64,000 nucleotides of DNA from Pseudomonadota bacterium (GTDB lineage: Bacteria > Pseudomonadota > Gammaproteobacteria > Acidiferrobacterales > Acidiferrobacteraceae), in contig JAJYRD010000071.1 of assembly GCA_021794275.1 (NCBI GenBank), positions 1 through 64,000 of the forward strand. Reading direction: 5' to 3'. Below, piece by piece: positions 58,236-64,000 of this stretch (positions are counted from its first letter, which is position 1; each line of letters begins with the position of its first letter). Below the pieces are notes generated by a model. It had not been told where the DNA came from, did not search any database, and was given only the letters and a program-made list of their open reading frames with translations. Position numbers and translations under genes: made by a program.

Positions 58236-59270
58236 ATGGCCCTGAAAGTCCTGATTCTTGGAGTAAACGGATTCATCGGTAACAGCTTGACGCAGACCAT
58301 CCTCGAGCAGAAGGACTGGGAGGTCTACGGCATGGACATGAACAACGACAAGCTCGAGGCCTGTCTCGGGAACCCGCGCTTCCATTTCGTGGAAGGCGAC
58401 ATCACGGTCAATCGTGAGTGGATTGAATATCACATAAAGAAGTGCGACGTCGTGCTGCCTTTGGTGGCCATTGCCACGCCCGCGACGTACGTGACCGACC
58501 CTTTGCGCGTCTTCGAGCTCGACTTCGAGGCCAACCTCGACATCGTGCGCAAATGCGTGCGTTACAAGCGGCGCGTGCTGTTTCCGTCGACCTCGGAGGT
58601 CTACGGCATGAGCGCGGATACGCCCTTCAATGAAGAAACGAGTCATCTGGTTCTGGGGCCCATCCACAAGCAGCGCTGGATCTACTCGTGCTCCAAGCAG
58701 CTCATGGATCGCGTCATTTACGCTTACGGAAGGGAAGGGTTGCCGTTTACGCTCTTCAGGCCTTTCAACTGGATCGGACCCAAACTCGACAATATCCTCG
58801 AACCCAAGGAAGGCAGCTCGCGCGTCCTGACCCAGTTCCTCGGCAACATCCTGCGCGGCAAGGACATACAGCTCGTGGACGGGGGTAATCAGCGCCGCAG
58901 CTTCACCTACATAGACGACGGTGTCGATGCCTTGTTGCGCATCATAGAAAATCGGGACGGGTGTGCCGACGGCCGCATCTTCAATATCGGCAACCCGCGC
59001 AACGATTGCTCGATCAAAGAGCTGGCGGATGCCCTCGTAAGCTTGGTCCGATCCTATCCGCGCTACGCCGCGCTTGCTGATCAGGTGAAGATCGTGGCGG
59101 TCAACTCGAAGGAGTATTACGGTGAAGGCTATCAGGACATTCTGACGCGCGTACCTTCCATAGAGAATGCCCGGAATTATCTGGGGTGGGAGCCGCGGAC
59201 CGATCTTACGACCGCGCTGCGCAGAACCCTTGATTATCATCTCGGGCGCCCTTCGCAGGAACTCCAGTAA
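58236..59270 (+). CDS. UDP-glucuronate decarboxylase (ArnA C-terminal domain, stand-alone)
   Basis: The 344-residue protein is the dehydrogenase half of ArnA, oxidatively decarboxylating UDP-glucuronate to UDP-L-Ara4O with NAD+. The Rossmann motif is GVNGFIGN, the PSTSEVYGM Ser/Glu pair and the YSCSKQLMDR Tyr/Lys pair are catalytic, and FRPFNWIGPKLD follows. It starts 37 nt after the formyltransferase with its own GGAG ribosome site. UDP-glucuronate is expected to come from Ugd, whose probable 3' end is at the right edge of this window. Confidence 0.94.
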   Translation: MALKVLILGVNGFIGNSLTQTILEQKDWEVYGMDMNNDKLEACLGNPRFHFVEGDITVNREWIEYHIKKCDVVLPLVAIATPATYVTDPLRVFELDFEANLDIVRKCVRYKRRVLFPSTSEVYGMSADTPFNEETSHLVLGPIHKQRWIYSCSKQLMDRVIYAYGREGLPFTLFRPFNWIGPKLDNILEPKEGSSRVLTQFLGNILRGKDIQLVDGGNQRRSFTYIDDGVDALLRIIENRDGCADGRIFNIGNPRNDCSIKELADALVSLVRSYPRYAALADQVKIVAVNSKEYYGEGYQDILTRVPSIENARNYLGWEPRTDLTTALRRTLDYHLGRPSQELQ

Positions 59271-59273
59271 GGA

Positions 59274-60188
59274 ATGCCCGACCTCGTTCTCGCCCTGAAA
59301 GTCGATGTGGACACCGAGCGCGGCACGCGGCTCGGTGTCCCGGCCCTCGCGCGCGTTTTCGACGAGTTGGGGATACGCGCAAGCTTTTTCTTCTCTTTGG
59401 GGCCCGATAACACGGGCCGCGCCCTGCGCCGGGTCTTCCGCCCGGGTTTCTTGAAGAAGGTGAGGCGCACGGGCGTGGTGAGCACCTATGGGCTCCGCAC
59501 CCTCCTAAACGGCGTGTTATGGCCGGGCCCGCGCATCGGCATGCGCCATGCCGGGCTTATGCGGGCGGTCCGAGACGCAGGCCACGAGGCGGGTATCCAC
59601 TGCTACGACCATATCCGCTGGCAGGACGGCCTGCATCGGATGCGCATAGGCGAGGTGCGCCGCGAATTCGGACGGGCCCGTGCGGAATTCGAGCGGGTGT
59701 TCGGGGCCCCGGCGACCTCCGCGGCGGCGGCTGGCTGGCAGGCGGACGCTCAGAGCCTCGCGGTCTACGACGAGGCGGGGCTCACTTACGCGAGCGACAC
59801 GCGCGGCGTCTGCCCGTTTTTCCCGACCGTTCGTGGCGAGCGGTTTCGAACCCTCCAGATCCCGAGCACGCTACCGACCCTGGATGAGCTCATGGGGCGG
59901 CCCGATTACCCCGACGAGTCACTCGCAGCCCACTACTTTTCCCTGCTGCGCCGCAACACCGTGAACGTCATGACTCTCCACGCCGAGATCGAGGGCATGG
60001 CCAAATCCGCCTGGTTTCGCGAGTTTCTGACGCGCGCTGTATCCATGCGCGTGCAGTTCGTTACCTTGGCGGAGGTGGCGCGCGCCGTGCTCGCAGACCC
60101 CGCCACCATACCGGCGCACGAGCTTATCCTGGCCGAGATCGACGGGCGCTCCGGCACGCTCGCAGTCCAGGGTAACGTCATCGCTTGA
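59274..60188 (+). CDS. arnD: Und-P-L-Ara4FN deformylase ArnD
   Basis: ArnD removes the formyl group from undecaprenyl-phosphate-Ara4FN. The 304-residue protein is a NodB-type deacetylase with KVDVDTERG near the start and GIHCYDHIRWQD (His/His metal ligands). The family identity with ArnD is clear from TFRTG-like GLRTLLNGVLWPGPRIG. It follows the decarboxylase gene by 3 nt and ends inside the start of hrpB (TTGA). Its presence after the flippase and transferase genes completes the pathway. Confidence 0.93.
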   Translation: MPDLVLALKVDVDTERGTRLGVPALARVFDELGIRASFFFSLGPDNTGRALRRVFRPGFLKKVRRTGVVSTYGLRTLLNGVLWPGPRIGMRHAGLMRAVRDAGHEAGIHCYDHIRWQDGLHRMRIGEVRREFGRARAEFERVFGAPATSAAAAGWQADAQSLAVYDEAGLTYASDTRGVCPFFPTVRGERFRTLQIPSTLPTLDELMGRPDYPDESLAAHYFSLLRRNTVNVMTLHAEIEGMAKSAWFREFLTRAVSMRVQFVTLAEVARAVLADPATIPAHELILAEIDGRSGTLAVQGNVIA

Positions 60189-62653
60189 GCGGTTTCGTGT
60201 CCGACCTGCCGCCGGTAGGCCAATGCCTGGGCGACCTCAAGGCGGCCCTCACACGCTACCCCGTAGTGGTTCTGTCGGCGCCGACCGGGAGCGGCAAGAC
60301 CACTTTTGTGCCGCCCGCCCTGCTCGACCTCACGTTTCTGGAGTCCCGCAAGATCCTCATGCTCGAGCCCCGTAGGCTCGCCGCACGACTGGCGTGCGAA
60401 TGGATGGCCGCGAGGCGTGGCGAACGTGTGGGGGCGACCATAGGCTACCGCACGGGCTACGAGACGGTCGTTTCGCGAGCCACACGCATCGAGGTCGTGA
60501 CGGAGGGCATATTGACGAGGCGCCTGCAGCGTGACCCGGGACTGGATGAAGTGGGTCTCGTCATCTTCGATGAGGTTCACGAACGGCATCTCGCCACCGA
60601 TCTCGGGCTTGCCCTGGTGCGTGATGTCCAGGCAAGCCTGCGGCCGGATCTGCGCGTCCTGCTTATGTCGGCCACTCTCGCCATGGACACCTTCGCGCAG
60701 CACTTCCCGGACGCGCCCCTCATCGAGTCAGAGGGCCGGCAGTTCCCGGTGACGATCGAGTATCTGCCCAGGACGTCCGATGTGCGCCTCGATCGCCTTG
60801 TCCGCGACGGCGTATTGCGGGTCATTGGCCTTACGCGCGGCGATGTCCTTGTGTTCCTTCCGGGAATGCGCGAGATCGCGTTGTGTGAGCGCGCGCTTTT
60901 GGGTGACGCCTCGAGTCTGGGGTTTGCGCTCCATCGTCTCCACGGAACCATGACCGCGGCCGAACAGGATCTGGTGCGCGAACATGCCGGGCGCCGACGG
61001 GTGATCCTCGCAAGCGCCGTCGCGCAGAGCAGCGTGACCCTGCCGCGGGTCGACGGTGTCGTCGATGCGGGTCTCATGCGCGCCGCCTCTTTCGACCGGA
61101 CGAGTGGATTGACGCGGCTCCTCACCTCCCCGGCAAGCCAGGACCTCGCGGATCAGCGCGCCGGCCGGGCCGGTCGCGTGCGCGCCGGCCATTGCTTGCG
61201 TCTCTGGACGGAGGGCGACCACCGGGGGCGCCCGCGATATGCCAAGCCCGAGATCGAGCAAAGTGATTTAAGCGGGCTTGCGCTCGATCTGGCGGCGTGG
61301 GGCACGCCTGACGCCACCGCCCTTAAGTGGCTCACCAAGCCCCCGCCCGCCGCGCTCGCTGCGGCGCTCACGCTTCTTCGCGACCTGGGGCTTGTCGATG
61401 CCCGCGGATCGGTCACCCCCGCCGGTCGCCGCACCGTCGAGTCGGGTTTCACGCCGCGCGCAGGCGCCATTTTGGCGCAGGCCGATCCTGCGCTCCATCC
61501 GCTCGTCTGCGCGCTCACAGTAGTCCTGGAGGAGCGCGACCTCGCGCGTGACCGGGATGACGCGTCGGTCACCACGCGCCTTGCGCTCTTGCAACAGCAC
61601 CCGCGTTCGGCGGCTGGCCTCAGGCTTCGGCGCCTCGCCCGAAGGATAGGCGTTGCGCCTTGGGACGGTACGGGTGCCACCGCCGAAGTCCTGGCATCGC
61701 TTCTGATCCCGGGCTACCGTGATCGCGTTGCCCTGCGGGTCGAGGGCGGGGAGGCCCCGGTCTTCAAGCTCGCCTGTGGGCCGCGGGCGCGCTTGCCGCT
61801 TACAGACCCCTTGAGTCGCGGGGAGGCGCTCGTCGCGCTTGTCGTCGAGGAAACCGCGGACGGTCCATGGATCCGCTTGGCGGCCCCCATACCGGGCCCC
61901 GTTTGGGCAAGACTGCAGGAGATGGCGGTCGAGCACCTCCATACGCGTTGGGACGAGCGGGCGCAGGCCTTTGCCGCGCACAGAGAGCGGGCGCTCGGCG
62001 CCATCGCTTTGAAGACCATTCCTGCCCCGCTGCCTGTGGATGCCGACTTCGCAAGCATTCTGGAAGCGGCGGTGAGGCGCGCGGGCCTTGCCGTGCTTCC
62101 TTGGGATGAGGAGGCGCGCAAGCTGCGCGCGCGGCTTCAGTGGCTTGGGTCGTCGCGGCCTGGGGACGGATGGCCCGACGTCGGTGACACGGCGCTTGGC
62201 GCCAACCCAGGGCGCTGGCTCGATGCGGCCATCGTGCCCGCGGGCCCTCGAGGTGTCGCGGTGGACGTGGGCCGCGGCCTTCGGTACGGCCTGCTGACCC
62301 CAGGCCAATGGGTGGAACTCGAGCGCCTGGCGCCCGAGACGCTTACCCTGCGTTCAGGCCGGCGCTATGCGCTGCGTTATTCGGATGATCGCGGGCCCGT
62401 GCTCGCCGCCCCCTTGCAGGAGTTTTTTGGAATGACCGAGGCCCCACTGCTTGCGGGCGGCCGGCTGCGCGTCACTCTAGAGCTGCTCTCGCCCGCGCGG
62501 CGGCCGTTGCAAGTGACATCCGACCTCCGCGGCTTTTGGCAGTCCGGTTACCTTGAACTCAGGCGCAGCCTCGCGGCACGCTATCCACGTCACGACTGGC
62601 CTTTGGATCCTCTGTCTCCCGCGCCCCTGAAGTCTCGGGGACGGAGGTCTTGA
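60185..62653 (+). CDS. hrpB: ATP-dependent RNA helicase HrpB
   Basis: HrpB is a DEAH-box helicase of 822 residues, its usual length. It has Walker [18 protein letters not shown] and SATLAM, then the helicase C domain ([17 protein letters not shown]) and the HrpB-specific C-terminal domain. The start is TTG overlapping the arnD stop; a GTG four codons on is an alternative. Role in the cell is not well defined, although some HrpB proteins act on mRNA processing. It is the last gene of the arn direction and overlaps bioB by 95 nt at the 3' end. Confidence 0.94.
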   Translation: MSGFVSDLPPVGQCLGDLKAALTRYPVVVLSAPTGSGKTTFVPPALLDLTFLESRKILMLEPRRLAARLACEWMAARRGERVGATIGYRTGYETVVSRATRIEVVTEGILTRRLQRDPGLDEVGLVIFDEVHERHLATDLGLALVRDVQASLRPDLRVLLMSATLAMDTFAQHFPDAPLIESEGRQFPVTIEYLPRTSDVRLDRLVRDGVLRVIGLTRGDVLVFLPGMREIALCERALLGDASSLGFALHRLHGTMTAAEQDLVREHAGRRRVILASAVAQSSVTLPRVDGVVDAGLMRAASFDRTSGLTRLLTSPASQDLADQRAGRAGRVRAGHCLRLWTEGDHRGRPRYAKPEIEQSDLSGLALDLAAWGTPDATALKWLTKPPPAALAAALTLLRDLGLVDARGSVTPAGRRTVESGFTPRAGAILAQADPALHPLVCALTVVLEERDLARDRDDASVTTRLALLQQHPRSAAGLRLRRLARRIGVAPWDGTGATAEVLASLLIPGYRDRVALRVEGGEAPVFKLACGPRARLPLTDPLSRGEALVALVVEETADGPWIRLAAPIPGPVWARLQEMAVEHLHTRWDERAQAFAAHRERALGAIALKTIPAPLPVDADFASILEAAVRRAGLAVLPWDEEARKLRARLQWLGSSRPGDGWPDVGDTALGANPGRWLDAAIVPAGPRGVAVDVGRGLRYGLLTPGQWVELERLAPETLTLRSGRRYALRYSDDRGPVLAAPLQEFFGMTEAPLLAGGRLRVTLELLSPARRPLQVTSDLRGFWQSGYLELRRSLAARYPRHDWPLDPLSPAPLKSRGRRS

Positions 62654-63569
62654 GGCCAAGTTTGGCGAACAAGGCCTGGTCGGCGGCCGCCTTGGGGTTT
62701 GGCGTCGTAAGCAGCACGTCGCCCGCGAAGATGGAGTTGGCGCCCGCGAAGTAGCACAGCGCCTGCAACTCCTCGCTCATGCCTTCGCGGCCTGCCGCGA
62801 TGCGCACGCGGCTCTCCGGCAGGCAGATACGCGCCACGGCGATCGTGCGCACGAACTCGAAGGGCTCTAGGCCGGCAGCCTCCCCAAGCGGCGTGCCCGG
62901 GACGCGCACGAGGAGGTTGATCGGCACGCTCTCCGGCGGCGGATCGAGCGCCGCGAGCCCTGCTATGAGGCCGGCGCGATCCCGTCGGCCCTCGCCCATA
63001 CCTACGATTCCTCCGCAACAGACCTTGAGGCCGGCCTTGCGCACGCGTGCCAGGGTTTGCAGGCGGTCGCCGTAACTGCGGGTACCGATCACTTCCCCAT
63101 AGAATTCCGGGCTTGTGTCCAGGTTGTGGTTGTAATAGTCGAGGCCAGCTTCCGCAAGTTGCTCAGCCTGGCCTTCCCGCAGAAGGCCCAGGGTCGCGCA
63201 GGTCTCAAGCCCCAGGTCGCGGATCGCCGCGATCATCTCTGTCACGCGCTTCAGGTCGCGTTCCTTGGGCCCGCGCCATGCCGCGCCCATGCAAAAGCGA
63301 CCCGCGCCGCTCGCCTTCGCGCGCCGCGCGGCCGCCACGACCTCATCGACACTCAACAGGGCTTGGTCATCGACGCCTGTGTCATAGCGTCGCGATTGCG
63401 GGCAGTACCCGCAATCCTCGGGACAGCCCCCCGTCTTTATCGATAGCAAGGTGCTGATCTGGAGTTCATTGGCATCGAAGTGCCGACGATGGGTCGAATG
63501 CGCCTCGAACAAAAGATCAAAAAAAGGCAGTCCGAATAGTTCTTCTACCGTGCTAACCGTATGCGCCAT
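62559..63569 (-). CDS. bioB: Biotin synthase
   Basis: BioB is a radical-SAM enzyme that inserts sulfur into dethiobiotin. From the ATG at 63569 it is 336 residues. The radical-SAM Cys motif CPEDCGYC has Cys 49, 53 and 56. [30 protein letters not shown] and the C-terminal [15 protein letters not shown] are all typical. The last 30 or so residues ([14 protein letters not shown]...) are variable and run antisense over the end of hrpB. AGGGG precedes the ATG. Other bio genes are not in the window. Confidence 0.95.
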   Translation of the reverse strand: MAHTVSTVEELFGLPFFDLLFEAHSTHRRHFDANELQISTLLSIKTGGCPEDCGYCPQSRRYDTGVDDQALLSVDEVVAAARRAKASGAGRFCMGAAWRGPKERDLKRVTEMIAAIRDLGLETCATLGLLREGQAEQLAEAGLDYYNHNLDTSPEFYGEVIGTRSYGDRLQTLARVRKAGLKVCCGGIVGMGEGRRDRAGLIAGLAALDPPPESVPINLLVRVPGTPLGEAAGLEPFEFVRTIAVARICLPESRVRIAAGREGMSEELQALCYFAGANSIFAGDVLLTTPNPKAAADQALFAKLGLKTSVPETSGARETEDPKASRDVDSVPRGCA

Positions 63570-63882
63570 AACCCCTGCTCTCAAAAAAGTGCGCCAATAG
63601 GCACGCGATTCTTTTCCTGCCCCGACGTGTCTTGCCGATCGTATTGCCTCTGGCAGGCATGACTTCCCCGGCCGTCGCAGAAGTCACCTCTGCCACGGTG
63701 CCGCCATTGCCGGTTGGCCTCGACACCGGTAGCGCAGTTACGGTTGCGAGCCTTTTGGCGGTTTGCCTAGCATCGACCTCGCGGTCAGACGCGCGCCGCA
63801 CCCCCGCCATCCCGTTCCCGACCGCTCAATACCGCCGCCTCGTTCCTCCGGTCACAAGAATGCTTGTCTCCGGGCAGCCACG
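63570..63882. other. 313-bp gap before the ugd fragment
   Basis: Between bioB and the stop of the ugd fragment. ORFs 63632..63931 (+) and 63553..63810 (-) overlap each other and have no recognisable features. The bioB promoter should be here. I see no hairpin I would call. Confidence 0.5.
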
Positions 63883-64000
63883 CTACGATGAGCGCCGCCT
63901 CTTGTCAACCTCGTGCGGCCTGTCCATTTGACGGAGATTGGAGCGGCCAATGCCTGTATATCGGAAGCCCATCTCGGCCAGTTGTTGCGGGTTGTACTGG
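63883..64000 (-). CDS. ugd: C-terminus of probable UDP-glucose 6-dehydrogenase (cut by window edge)
   Basis: The minus strand enters the window with QYNPQQLAEMGFRYTGIGR and continues for 19 further residues to a TAG at 63883. YNPQQ...GFRYTGIGR is the end of UDP-glucose/GDP-mannose dehydrogenases, where this segment closes the substrate-binding C-terminal domain and the spacing fits Ugd. It is too short for the ORF track. Ugd would supply the UDP-glucuronate used by ArnA, and its placement two genes from the arn operon supports the call. A related nucleotide-sugar dehydrogenase is possible. Confidence 0.65.
   Translation of the reverse strand, partial: QYNPQQLAEMGFRYTGIGRSNLRQMDRPHEVDKRRRSS

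Overview
This is a GC-rich, gene-dense stretch of a gammaproteobacterial chromosome. I infer the class from gene orders shared with E. coli and pseudomonads: apaG-apaH, the def-fmt-rsmB / lysM-smg-topA divergon, yibN-grxC-secB-gpsA facing gpmI-envC-ctpA, ubiE-ubiJ-ubiB, phoB-phoR, pstB-phoU, metK-ahcY-metF, and a complete arn set. A PPi-dependent phosphofructokinase next to a K+-independent H+-pyrophosphatase, a TsdA/SoxA-like cytochrome c, a candidate persulfide-sensing ArsR with a rhodanese, and a DUF971 protein would suit a chemolithoautotrophic, possibly acid-tolerant sulfur oxidiser (Acidiferrobacter-like). That lifestyle is a guess; the gene content does not prove it. I see no rRNA, tRNA, CRISPR array or prophage. 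The only trace of a mobile element is a possible transposase scrap at the left edge.

Layout. 1-6.4 kb: possible IS remnant, pip-apaH-apaG, prfC, typA and a small membrane protein. 6.5-8.6 kb: a TetR regulator with a carboxymuconolactone-decarboxylase-family protein, then a DUF1640 coiled-coil protein built from 54-nt repeats. 9.1-12.5 kb: metK-ahcY-metF (SAM cycle). 12.6-16.1 kb: ttcA-like gene and three tandem LpxL-like acyltransferases. 16.2-23.3 kb: def-fmt-rsmB-TPR diverging from lysM-smg-topA. 23.4-25.8 kb: dsbD and a DsbG-like oxidoreductase. 25.8-33.1 kb: gpsA-secB-grxC-rhodanese-arsR diverging from gpmI-envC-ctpA-GNAT. 33.4-38.1 kb: an outer-membrane barrel and the ubiE/ubiJ/ubiB cluster. 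38.1-45.4 kb: a phosphate region (phoBR, mscS, DUF481-like barrel, OprD-type porin, pstB, phoU). 45.3-53 kb: hemB, an adenylate kinase with a histone-H1-like tail, pfp-orf71-hppA, a phosphodiesterase and a cytochrome c. 53.1-60.2 kb: arnT-E-B-C-A(formyltransferase)-A(dehydrogenase)-D. 60.2-64 kb: hrpB, bioB and the 3' end of a probable ugd.

How the parts fit. The LpxL-like triplet, the arn operon and the probable ugd all concern lipid A, so envelope charge and acylation are a theme. Two good PHO boxes, upstream of phoB and of the OprD-type porin, join the 38-45 kb region into a Pho regulon. The pyrophosphate module recovers energy from PPi. Several operon-leading genes have a -10 hexamer 6-7 nt before the start codon, implying leaderless mRNAs. 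Four convergent gene pairs interlock by exactly 4 nt at their stop codons.

The most unusual items are the adenylate kinase with a roughly 150-residue Lys/Ala/Pro tail, the two-cysteine ArsR beside the rhodanese, the leaderless promoters and the interlocked stops. I found no clearly new defence or mobile system.
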